Assembly (NCBI GenBank): GCA_041635755.1
Contig: JBFKUL010000113.1
Location: 1-8,855 of the forward strand
Length of the DNA stretch: 8,855 bases
Direction of reading: 5' to 3'
DNA from: JBFKUL01 sp041635755
GTDB taxonomy: Bacteria; Pseudomonadota; Gammaproteobacteria; Burkholderiales; SG8-39
Part shown: positions 1 through 6,055 of the stretch, piece after piece
Layout of the letters: each line of letters starts with the position of its first letter
How positions within the stretch are numbered: the stretch's first letter is position 1
Position numbers and translations under genes: made by a program
The notes under the pieces: generated by a model
What the model was told of the DNA's origin: nothing
The model's input: the letters and a program-made list of their open reading frames with translations, nothing else
The model's database searches: none

Positions 1-581
1 ATGGCCGCGACGTTGATGCCGCCTTCGCCCTGGATCGGCTCGACCAGCACCGCCACGACGCTCTTGTTCACTTCGGCGACCCGCTCGATTGCGCCCAGAT
101 CGTTGTGCGGCACGCGCACAAATCCCGACACCAGCGGCTCGAAGCCGGCGTGCACCTTGCGGCTTCCGGTCGCCGAGAGTGTGGCGAGGGTGCGGCCGTG
201 GAACGACTTCTCCATGACCACGATCGCGGGCTCCTTGACGCCTTTTTCGTGACCGTACTTTCGCGCGATCTTGATCGCCGCCTCGTTCGCCTCGCAGCCG
301 GAATTGCAGAAGAAAACCTCGTCGAGCCCGGTGATCTCGGCGATGCGGTCGGCCGCCGCCTCCTGCGCCGGAATGCGGAACAGGTTGGAGGTGTGCATGA
401 CGCGGCCGATCTGCTCGTTGAGCGCGCGCACCAGCTTCGGATGCGCGTGGCCGAGCGTATTCACGGCGATGCCGGCGAGCGCGTCGAGGTACTTGTTGCC
501 GCTTTCGTCCCAGAGCCAGACGCCTTCGCCGCGCACGAAGGCGACCGGCTGGCGGGCATAGGTGTTCATGACGTGCGACAT
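1..581 (-). CDS. argD: Acetylornithine/N-succinyldiaminopimelate aminotransferase (ArgD), N-terminal part, cut by window edge
   Basis: PLP-dependent class III aminotransferase. The family converts N-acetylglutamate semialdehyde to N-acetylornithine in cytoplasmic arginine synthesis, and often also serves the succinyl-DAP step of lysine synthesis. Reading the minus strand from ATG at 581 gives 193 codons before the left edge. Visible landmarks are YLDALAGIAVNTLGHAHP (residues 31-48), FFCNSGCEANEAA (90-102, the PLP-phosphate loop region), SFHGRT (126-131) and EPIQGEGGI (181-189). The PLP-binding lysine lies beyond the edge and cannot be checked. The start is supported by GGAGA at 589-593, seven bases upstream. 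A second in-frame ATG at 569 (MNTYARQPVAF) is a possible alternative start, but it has no comparable ribosome site. The gene is downstream of the decarboxylase on the same strand, behind the hairpin array at 598-695. GabT-like or ornithine aminotransferases are the main alternatives, but the GIAVNTLGHAHP and VMHTSNLF segments are ArgD-like. Confidence 0.93.
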   Translation of the reverse strand, partial: MSHVMNTYARQPVAFVRGEGVWLWDESGNKYLDALAGIAVNTLGHAHPKLVRALNEQIGRVMHTSNLFRIPAQEAAADRIAEITGLDEVFFCNSGCEANEAAIKIARKYGHEKGVKEPAIVVMEKSFHGRTLATLSATGSRKVHAGFEPLVSGFVRVPHNDLGAIERVAEVNKSVVAVLVEPIQGEGGINVAA

Positions 582-588
582 GGCGCGT

Positions 589-593
589 TCTCC
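589..593 (-). promoter_or_regulatory. Ribosome binding site of argD
   Basis: GGAGA on the minus strand, seven bases before the ATG at 581. It supports 581 rather than 569 as the start. The site begins only a few bases after the T-tract of the upstream hairpin (598-610), so a transcript terminated there would end at or just before this site. Confidence 0.7.
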
Positions 594-597
594 AACG

Positions 598-632
598 AAA
601 AAACGCAAAACGGCGGCCCCCGCCGCCGTTTT
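598..632 (-). terminator. Intrinsic terminator downstream of the decarboxylase, directly before argD
   Basis: On the minus strand there is a perfect 11-bp stem (607-617 with 622-632, AAAACGGCGGC with GCCGCCGTTTT) and a four-base loop. It is followed by TTTT GCG TTTTTT ending at 598. This is the last and strongest of three hairpins between the two genes. It would end decarboxylase transcripts. Because argD starts at 581, it would also end any argD transcript begun further upstream unless it is bypassed. Confidence 0.75.
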
Positions 633-688
633 CCTCGACCCGGCGGCCCCCGCCGCCGTTTTCCTCGACCCGGCGGCTCAGTCCGCCG
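611..688. repeat. Tandem repeat of hairpin units (two exact 30-bp copies plus a diverged partial third)
   Basis: Positions 611-640 and 641-670 are identical 30-bp units: a CGGCGG arm, a C-rich loop, a CCGCCG arm, then the spacer TTTTCCTCGACC. A third unit (671-688) keeps both arms but has a different loop (CTCAGT) and ends in a run of seven T (689-695). Each unit is an inverted repeat, so the array folds into three hairpins on either strand. Exact identity of two units suggests recent expansion by slippage or unequal recombination, and the third may be the original. An in-frame reading through the repeat on the plus strand exists but has no coding support. Confidence 0.9.
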
Positions 689-695
689 TTTTTTT
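671..695 (+). terminator. Plus-strand-oriented intrinsic terminator at the far end of the hairpin array
   Basis: CGGCGG (671-676) pairs with CCGCCG (683-688) around a six-base loop and is followed by TTTTTTT (689-695). This is the canonical form for transcription running rightward. No plus-strand gene lies upstream inside the window, so its target would be antisense transcripts from argD, or the array simply works in both directions. Confidence 0.55.
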
Positions 696-723
696 GAATG
701 CTATCACAGGCCCGAAAGAGTGG

Positions 724-2709
724 TCACTTGATCCGGCGGAGTGTTTTCTCCTCCTGTGCCGTGAGCACCCGAATGCATGGCAGGTAGCCCTCGTGCACGA
801 TGCCGTGCAACTCCATGCGCTTGTGCGATCGCAGCAACTCGCCCAGATAGTCGACGATGTTCGCGGTGATCAGCTGGCCCGGCACCAGCACCGGGATGCC
901 CGGGGGGTAGGGCACGATCTGGTCGGCGCATACTCGTCCGGCGATCGACTTGTTGACCTGCTCGCGATCGTCGAAGATCGGGACGAGCTCGCCACCGCAG
1001 TAGTAAGCGTCGCGTGGCAGGAAGCGCAGCTTGGTGAAGCCCGGGATCTCCGGCGTCTGCACCAAGCGCCGCGGCGCGCGTCCCTCGCGCGCGATGCGCA
1101 TCAAGGCGTCGTACAGGCGCGAGGTCTTGGAGCGCGTCGTGCCGATGGTGAGCAGCAGGGTCAGCGTGTTGAAGGTCGATTTCTCAGTCTGAATGTTGTA
1201 GCGCTCGAACAGCTCCTTCTGCAAGTCCTCGACGGTGTAGCCGCACCCCGAGATGTCGATCGTGATCTTGGTCGGGTCGAGCCGGATGCCGTCGTCCTTC
1301 ACTTCCTCGGGCAGCAGATCCGCAAGCTCGAGCACGCGAAACACCCCGGTGGAGTTGATCTGCTCGCGCAGCTCCTTGGTGAGCGTGAGCGTGCGCGAGA
1401 GCAGCTTGTAGCCTTCCATCACCGCCTGCTTTCGCGCCACGTCCAGGCTCGCGATCATCGTGTACTGCGGGCTGGTCGAGGTATGCATGTTGAAGTTCTC
1501 CCGGAACAGGTGCTGCCTGAAATCCGGGTCGTTCACGTGGATCATCGAAGCCTGCGAGAACGCCGACATCACTTTGTGCGTGGACTGGGTGGCGTAGTCC
1601 GCGCCGGACTCGAGCGCCGTCGGGCGAAACTCCGGGTGGAAGCGCGCGAAGCCGTACCAGGCTTCGTCGATGATCACCTTGATGCCTTTCTCGTGCGCCG
1701 CCTCGATGATGGGCGCGAGGTCGTAGCGCAGCCCGTCATAGGTGCATGAGGTCAGGATCAGTGCCTCGGCGTCCGGGTGCTTCGCGATCGCCTCGAACAG
1801 CGTCTTCTTCGGAATCGGCCCGTACAGGCCGTACTTGCGGTTGAGCGCACTGTTCAGGTAGACCGGGCTTGCGCCCGAGAGCACTACCCCGTGATGCACG
1901 CTCTTGTGGCAGTTGCGGTCGAGCAGCAGCTTCTCGCCCGGCGCGAGCAGCGTCTGGAAGATGACCTTGTTCGCGGTCGAGGTGCCGTTGGTCGCGAAGA
2001 AGGTCTTGCGCGCGCCGAAGGCCTTGGCGGCCATCTGCTGCGCCTCCTGGATTACGCCCTTGGGCTCCATCAGTGAGTCGAGCATCGGCACCGACACCGA
2101 CAGATCGGCATCGAACACGTGCTCGCCCATGAACTCGTAGAAGTCGTTCACCCAGGGGCTGCCGCGCAGGCTCTCGCCCGACGAGTGGCCCGGCGTGTGC
2201 CACTGGTCCTTCGCCATCCAGACGTAGTTCTTGAGCTGATCGTAGAACGGCGTCCGCGAGTTTTCCTGGATCTGCGCGTTGAGGATCCGGTAAATGCCGC
2301 GGTAGTCGCGCTCCTCGCGATAGAAATAGCCGTCGACCGCCTCGGTGAACAGGGCGTCGACCACATCGTCTTCCTTTTCCTGCGCGATCAGGATGTAGAC
2401 CGAGATCTCGGGACGAAAGCGCGTGATCCGCTGCACCAGCTCGAGCGCCGACATTTGCAGCTTCTTCTTGCGGCCGCCGTTGCGCCGGTTGCCCGACAAC
2501 GTGTAGAGCGTGTCGTCGACCAGCACCGCCTGCAGGTCGCCGTCATTCTCGATCGCGGTGAGCGCTTCGTTCGCGGTGGTGACCCCGCTGAAGGTCATGC
2601 CAAGCGGATTGTCGAGCGCGCGCGCTGCGGCGTTCAGGCCCTTGACGAACTCGCGCAGCACGAGGCTTTCGTCGTTGATGACCAGGATGCGGCTGACGGG
2701 CTTGACCAT
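724..2709 (-). CDS. Orn/Lys/Arg decarboxylase, group III PLP enzyme with response-regulator-like N-terminal domain
   Basis: PLP-dependent decarboxylase of the biodegradative LdcI/AdiA/SpeF superfamily, 661 residues. It would release CO2 from ornithine, arginine or lysine to give putrescine, agmatine or cadaverine in the cytoplasm. The N-terminal wing (about 1-135) starts RILVINDESL and carries AVLVDD near 61-66, recalling a receiver fold. The catalytic core has WHTPGHSSGES (170-180), ATNGTSTANK (239-248), NCHKSVHHG (266-274, with the His expected to stack on PLP), VIIDEAWYG (345-353, Asp348 to the pyridine nitrogen) and STHK (376-379, Lys379 as the Schiff-base lysine). The C-terminal domain shows YYCGGELVPI (569-578) and PYPPGIPVLVPGQ (600-612). 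All catalytic residues are present. It is shorter than E. coli LdcI (about 715) and AdiA (about 755), mainly in the wing. The substrate cannot be read from sequence. ATG 2709 has only CTTAGG immediately upstream, a poorly placed ribosome site, and I found no better in-frame start. Confidence 0.92.
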   Translation of the reverse strand: MVKPVSRILVINDESLVLREFVKGLNAAARALDNPLGMTFSGVTTANEALTAIENDGDLQAVLVDDTLYTLSGNRRNGGRKKKLQMSALELVQRITRFRPEISVYILIAQEKEDDVVDALFTEAVDGYFYREERDYRGIYRILNAQIQENSRTPFYDQLKNYVWMAKDQWHTPGHSSGESLRGSPWVNDFYEFMGEHVFDADLSVSVPMLDSLMEPKGVIQEAQQMAAKAFGARKTFFATNGTSTANKVIFQTLLAPGEKLLLDRNCHKSVHHGVVLSGASPVYLNSALNRKYGLYGPIPKKTLFEAIAKHPDAEALILTSCTYDGLRYDLAPIIEAAHEKGIKVIIDEAWYGFARFHPEFRPTALESGADYATQSTHKVMSAFSQASMIHVNDPDFRQHLFRENFNMHTSTSPQYTMIASLDVARKQAVMEGYKLLSRTLTLTKELREQINSTGVFRVLELADLLPEEVKDDGIRLDPTKITIDISGCGYTVEDLQKELFERYNIQTEKSTFNTLTLLLTIGTTRSKTSRLYDALMRIAREGRAPRRLVQTPEIPGFTKLRFLPRDAYYCGGELVPIFDDREQVNKSIAGRVCADQIVPYPPGIPVLVPGQLITANIVDYLGELLRSHKRMELHGIVHEGYLPCIRVLTAQEEKTLRRIK

Positions 2710-2789
2710 CCTAAGAATCGGGCGAGAAGCGTGCGGGGGCGGGCTCGAAGCCGCGTAAGGTGAGACAAAAGTCCGTGTAATGCAAGGGA

Positions 2790-2824
2790 AAATTCGCTGT
2801 CGCGGCGGCGCGGCGGAAATTCGC
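2790..2824. repeat. Pair of AAATTCGC direct repeats in the divergent promoter region
   Basis: AAATTCGC occurs at 2790-2797 and 2817-2824, 27 bp apart start to start, separated by a G/C-only core. The second copy ends six bases before the TATAAT of the plus-strand promoter. Such paired AT-rich blocks could be half-sites for a regulator acting on the decarboxylase, the DUF3579 gene or both, but this is a visual pattern only. Confidence 0.3.
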
Positions 2825-2827
2825 CAT

Positions 2828-2836
2828 TGCTATAAT
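2828..2836 (+). promoter_or_regulatory. Extended -10 promoter of the DUF3579 gene
   Basis: TGCTATAAT, a perfect -10 hexamer (2831-2836) with an upstream TG. No recognisable -35 is present at 16-18 bp, consistent with an extended -10 promoter. Transcription would begin near 2843, giving a leader of about 33 nt before ATG 2876. This excludes the in-frame ATG at 2780 as the start. Confidence 0.6.
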
Positions 2837-2875
2837 CCGGCGCGCCCCTTCATCCTGATTTCTGCGCCCGCCTTC

Positions 2876-3220
2876 ATGCCCGATTCCTCGGACGAGTTTG
2901 TCATCGTCGGCACTACCGCCGAGGGCAAGCCGTTCCGACCCGGCGACTGGGCCGAGCGTCTGTGCGGCGTACTGGCGGAGTTCGGCGGCGATGAGCGGCT
3001 GGAATACTCGCCCCACGTGCATCCTACGACCATCGATGGCGTGACCGCGGTCGTGGTGGGTGCGGGGCTGCGCAAAATCGAGCCCAAGGCCTATCGGTTC
3101 CTGGTCAACTTCGCGAAGGACAACGCGCTGCAGGTGATCGCCGGGCGGCCGAAAAAGTCGGCGCCCGCGGGAGGCAAGAGGTCTGGGGCGAAAAAACATG
3201 CCGCGCAGGGCGGCCGCTAG
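2876..3220 (+). CDS. DUF3579 domain-containing protein
   Basis: Small soluble protein of 114 residues, function unknown. It matches the DUF3579 pattern I know from Betaproteobacteria: FVIVGTTAEGKPFRPGDWAERL (about 8-29), YSPHVHP (44-50), VTAVVVGAGLRKIEPKAY (56-73) and FLVNFAKDNALQVI (75-88). Members usually sit beside rpsT and arginine biosynthesis genes, as here. The open frame extends back to ATG 2780, but that start precedes the TATAAT promoter and would add 32 unmatched residues, so 2876 is preferred. No good ribosome site is visible before 2876. The last 25 residues form a Lys/Ala/Gly/Arg-rich tail, probably disordered. It converges on rpsT with 46 bp between stop codons. Confidence 0.85.
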   Translation: MPDSSDEFVIVGTTAEGKPFRPGDWAERLCGVLAEFGGDERLEYSPHVHPTTIDGVTAVVVGAGLRKIEPKAYRFLVNFAKDNALQVIAGRPKKSAPAGGKRSGAKKHAAQGGR

Positions 3221-3238
3221 AGAACTCGCAGCGAGGAG

Positions 3239-3266
3239 CGCGTGCGGCGTGCCCGCCCGCAGCGCG
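3239..3266. terminator. Possible hairpin between convergent DUF3579 gene and rpsT
   Basis: CGCGTGCGG (3239-3247) pairs with CCGCA-G-CGCG (3257-3266) with one bulged G and a nine-base loop. It abuts the rpsT stop. There is no T-run on either strand, so this is at best an atypical terminator. A separate short palindrome CTCGCAGCGAG lies at 3225-3235. Confidence 0.3.
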
Positions 3267-3530
3267 TTATTGCATCGCCTTGATGGCTCGCGCGAGGCGG
3301 CTCTTGTGCCGGTCAGCGGCGTTCGAGTGCAGGATGCGCTTGGAGGCGACGCGGTCGATCACGCTCTGCGAGCGCTCGAGCTCTTTCGCGGCGGCGGCCT
3401 TGTCGCCGGCGCTGACAGCCTTCTTGACGTTCTTGATGGCGGTGCGCACGGCGGTGCGCATGCTCATGTTGTGGGCGCGGCGGATCTCCGCCTGACGGGC
3501 GCGCTTGCGCGCGGATGCGATGTTGGCCAT
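3267..3530 (-). CDS. rpsT: 30S ribosomal protein bS20
   Basis: Primary 16S rRNA-binding protein of the small subunit, needed early in 30S assembly. The 87 residues match the usual bS20 length. MANIASARKRARQAEIRRAHN is the typical basic N-terminal helix, followed by RTAIKNVKKAV and the C-terminal VIDRVASKRILHSNAADRHKSRLARAI, with the conserved KGxxHxNxAaRxKSRL-type pattern. The start ATG at 3530 has GAGG three bases upstream, a short spacing. In E. coli, S20 represses its own translation; nothing here shows whether that applies. It is transcribed divergently from murJ. Confidence 0.98.
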   Translation of the reverse strand: MANIASARKRARQAEIRRAHNMSMRTAVRTAIKNVKKAVSAGDKAAAAKELERSQSVIDRVASKRILHSNAADRHKSRLARAIKAMQ

Positions 3531-3560
3531 GGGCCTCGAGCCGGGTCGAAAAAGGGGCGC

Positions 3561-3589
3561 ATGGTAGCAGCTAAGGGCCCGCCGCGCAA
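3561..3589 (-). promoter_or_regulatory. Putative sigma-70 promoter of rpsT
   Basis: On the minus strand, TTGCGC (3584-3589) and TACCAT (3561-3566) are separated by 17 bp, with TGC before the -10 (extended type). It would start transcription near 3554, giving a leader of about 24 nt. The position suits a strongly expressed ribosomal protein gene, but the -10 matches only four of six consensus bases. Confidence 0.45.
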
Positions 3590-3634
3590 TGCAAAAACGG
3601 CTTGTGGGGCGGCCCGCCCTGGGAGCCGGGCGGC

Positions 3635-5173
3635 ATGAATCTGCTGCGGGCGCTGGCCACCGTCAGCAGCATGACCTTCCTCAGCCGCGTGCTGGGGTTC
3701 GTGCGCGATTTCTTTATCGCGCGGCTGTTTGGCGCCGGACTGGCGAGCGACGCCTTCTTCGTCGCCTTTCGCATTCCCAACCTGCTGCGGCGCCTGTTCG
3801 CCGAAGGCGCGTTCTCGCAGGCCTTCGTACCGATATTGTCGGAGACCAAGAACCGCGCTTCGCCCGAAGACACCCGCGCGCTGGTCGATTGCGTCGCAAC
3901 GGTGCTGTTCGTGGCGCTGATGGTGGCCGCCGCGCTCGGCGTCGCCGGCGCGCCGTTCATCGTCTACGTCTCGGCGCCGGGCTTCGCCGCCGATCCGGAG
4001 AAGTTCGGCCTGACCGTGACGCTGCTGCGCATCACCTTTCCGTACATCCTGTTCATTTCGCTGGTGGCGCTTGCGGCGGGCGTGCTCAACACCTGGAGCC
4101 GCTTCGCCGTGCCGGCGTTCACGCCGGTGCTGCTAAACGTGAGCTTCATCGTTGCCGCCGCATTTTTTGCCGAGCGCTTCGACCCGCCGGTGCTGGCACT
4201 CGCGTGGGCCGTATTTATCGGCGGTGCGCTGCAGCTCGCGCTGCAACTGCCTTTTCTCGCGCGCATCGGCATGCTGCCGCGCTGGCGGCTGAACCTGAAG
4301 CATCCGGGGGTCAAACGTATCTTCAAGCTGATGACCCCCGCTGTGTTCGGCGTCTCGGTGGCGCAAATCTCGCTTCTGATCAACACCATCTTCGCCTCGT
4401 TCCTGATTTCGGGCAGCGTGTCGTGGCTGTACTATGCGGACCGCCTGATGGAGTTCCCCGCGGGCATGCTCGGAGTGGCGCTGGGCACCATCCTGCTGCC
4501 GAGCCTTTCCAAGTACCACGCCGACGCCAATCCGCAGGAGTACGCGCGGCTGCTCGATTGGGGCCTGCGCGTGACGCTGCTGCTCGCGGTGCCGGCGGCT
4601 GCGGCGCTCGCGGTGCTCGCCATGCCGCTCATCACGACCCTGTTCCACTATGGCCGCTTCTCGGACGAGGACGCGTGGATGACGCGGCAGGCGCTGATGG
4701 CCTACAGTCTGGGGTTGGTCGGCATCATTCTGGTAAAGATCCTCGCGCCTGGCTTCTACGCGCGCCAGAATGTCGTGACGCCGGTGAAAATCGCCGTGGT
4801 GACGCTGGTGGCAACGCAGCTCATGAACCTTGCGTTTATCGTGCCGCTCAAGCATGCCGGGCTCGCGCTCGCGATTGCGCTTGGCGCGTGCCTGAACGCG
4901 GCCCTGCTCTATCGCAACCTGCGAACGGCCGGAATTTTCATGCCGCAGCCCGGCTGGGGCGTCTACGCGCTCAAGGTCGCCGTCGCCGTCATCGCGATGG
5001 CCGCGGCGCTTCATTTCGCCATGGGCGGGGCGCAATGGTGGCTGCAGGCGGCCTGGTCGCTCAAGGTGCCGTCGCTGGTCGCACTGGTGCTGCTGGGCAC
5101 CACGGTCTACGGCGGCGCGCTGCTCGCGATGGGCTTTCGCCCGCGTGATTTCTCGCGCCGGGGCGCGGAGTAA
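3635..5173 (+). CDS. murJ: Lipid II flippase MurJ (MviN)
   Basis: Polytopic inner-membrane MOP-superfamily protein that flips lipid II to the periplasm for peptidoglycan synthesis. The 512 residues match the family length. MNLLRALATVSSMTFLSRVLGF is the canonical start. Residues essential in E. coli MurJ are at identical numbers: Arg18, Arg24, Asp39 and Arg52, plus Arg270 in YYADRLMEFP (266-275). IPNLLRRLFAEGAFSQAFVP (47-66) and GVALGTILLPSLSK (280-293) are also conserved. About 14 membrane helices are expected. ATG 3635 is chosen over the upstream TTG at 3602 because it gives the canonical N-terminus and follows GGAG by nine bases. The stop overlaps the sirB1 start (TAATG), indicating translational coupling. 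It is divergent from rpsT. Confidence 0.97.
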   Translation: MNLLRALATVSSMTFLSRVLGFVRDFFIARLFGAGLASDAFFVAFRIPNLLRRLFAEGAFSQAFVPILSETKNRASPEDTRALVDCVATVLFVALMVAAALGVAGAPFIVYVSAPGFAADPEKFGLTVTLLRITFPYILFISLVALAAGVLNTWSRFAVPAFTPVLLNVSFIVAAAFFAERFDPPVLALAWAVFIGGALQLALQLPFLARIGMLPRWRLNLKHPGVKRIFKLMTPAVFGVSVAQISLLINTIFASFLISGSVSWLYYADRLMEFPAGMLGVALGTILLPSLSKYHADANPQEYARLLDWGLRVTLLLAVPAAAALAVLAMPLITTLFHYGRFSDEDAWMTRQALMAYSLGLVGIILVKILAPGFYARQNVVTPVKIAVVTLVATQLMNLAFIVPLKHAGLALAIALGACLNAALLYRNLRTAGIFMPQPGWGVYALKVAVAVIAMAAALHFAMGGAQWWLQAAWSLKVPSLVALVLLGTTVYGGALLAMGFRPRDFSRRGAE

Positions 5174-6024
5174 TGACTTCGCTCGAAGCCTTTGCGGCGC
5201 TGCTGGCGCGCGAGGACGACCGGATCGAGCTGGCGCGCGCGAGCCTGATGATCGCCGAGGACGCCTATCCCGAGCTCGACATCGAGCACTATCTCGCGGA
5301 GTTCGAGCGCCTCGCGCATCGTCTGCGCGAGCAGTTGCCGCAGCCGCATGGCGCGGAGGAACGCGTCGTGGCGCTCAATCAGTTCCTGTTCGAGGAGCTC
5401 GGTTTCTCGGGCAACACCGGCGATTACTACGATCCGCGCAACAGCTACCTGAACGATGTGATGGATCGAAGGACCGGCATTCCGATCACCCTGGCGGTGG
5501 TGTACATCGAGCTCGGCCGGCGCATCGGCCTGCCGCTCGAGGGCGTATCGTTTCCCGGGCACTTCCTGGTTCGGCTGCGGCTGCGCGGCGGCATGCTGGT
5601 GCTCGATCCGTTTACCGGCGGCGCGCCGCAGTCCGAGGACGAACTGCACCAGCGCCTGCAGCGCGTCATTCCCGAGGGCGCCACCGGTCCGGTGCCGGTC
5701 GGCGATCTGCCGCTCGACCAGTTTCTCGAGCCTGCAACCAACCGGCAGATCCTGGCGCGCATGCTGCGCAATCTGAAAGGCATCTACCGCGAGGCGGACA
5801 AGCCCGAGCGCACGCTCGAGGTGCTCAATCGCATGCTGCTCGTCGTGCCCGAGGCGAGCAGCGAGCTGCGCGACCGCGGCTACGTATTTCAGCGCCTGGA
5901 GGCGTTTCGCGCGGCGCTGCAGGATCTCACCACCTATCTCGAGCGCGAGCCGGCTGCGCCCGACGCCGATGACGTACGCACGAAAGTCGTCGAGCTCTCG
6001 GCGATCTGCGCGCGGCTGAACTGA
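5173..6024 (+). CDS. SirB1 family protein (transglutaminase-like domain plus TPR-like C-terminus)
   Basis: Cytoplasmic protein of 283 residues of the SirB1/YchA family; the molecular role is unknown. The N-terminal region has helical segments (1-75). The transglutaminase-like core carries FSGNTGDYYDPRNSYLNDV (78-96), RRTGIPITLAVVYIELGRRIG (99-119), FPGHFLVR (127-134) and LVLDPFTGG (142-150). His130 and Asp145 sit where a transglutaminase His and Asp would, but the only cysteine in the protein is Cys279, near the C-terminus, so a thiol nucleophile is absent. Residues about 190-260 look like tetratricopeptide helices (LRNLKGIYREADKPERTLEVLNRML, RDRGYVFQRLEAFRAALQDL). It starts inside the murJ stop codon, with a one-base overlap, and is followed 17 bp later by the MFS gene, so the three genes are probably one operon. 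Confidence 0.88.
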   Translation: MTSLEAFAALLAREDDRIELARASLMIAEDAYPELDIEHYLAEFERLAHRLREQLPQPHGAEERVVALNQFLFEELGFSGNTGDYYDPRNSYLNDVMDRRTGIPITLAVVYIELGRRIGLPLEGVSFPGHFLVRLRLRGGMLVLDPFTGGAPQSEDELHQRLQRVIPEGATGPVPVGDLPLDQFLEPATNRQILARMLRNLKGIYREADKPERTLEVLNRMLLVVPEASSELRDRGYVFQRLEAFRAALQDLTTYLEREPAAPDADDVRTKVVELSAICARLN

Positions 6025-6055
6025 GCCAGGAGGCCTGCGCCATGAGCCAGGAGGC
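6022..6055 (+). repeat. 13-bp direct repeat spanning the sirB1 stop and MFS start
   Basis: TGAGCCAGGAGGC occurs at 6022-6034 and 6043-6055, with a period of 21 bp. The first copy contains the sirB1 stop codon and the AGGAGG ribosome site. The second overlaps the MFS ATG and encodes its first residues. It looks like a short tandem duplication that doubled the Shine-Dalgarno sequence. Confidence 0.8.
6028..6033 (+). promoter_or_regulatory. Ribosome binding site of the MFS gene
   Basis: Perfect AGGAGG, eight bases before ATG 6042. It fixes the start against later in-frame candidates (GTG 6084, ATG 6093). Confidence 0.85.

Noticed and set aside
1..252. Plus-strand open frames over the first 730 bases
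   Set aside because: They are antisense to argD, whose minus-strand reading shows clear aminotransferase motifs.
693..723. GTG-initiated mini-ORF (VIAFKKTAD) running into the hairpin array as a possible argD leader peptide
   Set aside because: It has no arginine codons and no convincing ribosome site, so nothing supports classical peptide-based attenuation.
562..1749. Long plus-strand open frame of 395 codons, including AAPAAVFLDPAA repeats
   Set aside because: It is antisense to the decarboxylase and runs through the hairpin array. Its composition is Arg/Ala/Asp-rich shadow coding, with no family resemblance and no ribosome site.
2780..2875. Upstream ATG extending the DUF3579 gene by 32 codons
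   Set aside because: The extension reads through the TATAAT promoter and matches nothing in the family.
4305..4340. 9-bp perfect inverted repeat (CGGGGGTCA ... TGACCCCCG) with an 18-base loop
   Set aside because: It lies inside murJ, where codons for HPGV and MTP explain it. It has no T-run, and chance occurrence in GC-rich coding DNA is not unlikely.
3589..5148. Plus-strand open frame of 519 codons overlapping murJ in another frame
   Set aside because: The murJ frame matches the family residue by residue. This frame is an Arg-rich shadow.
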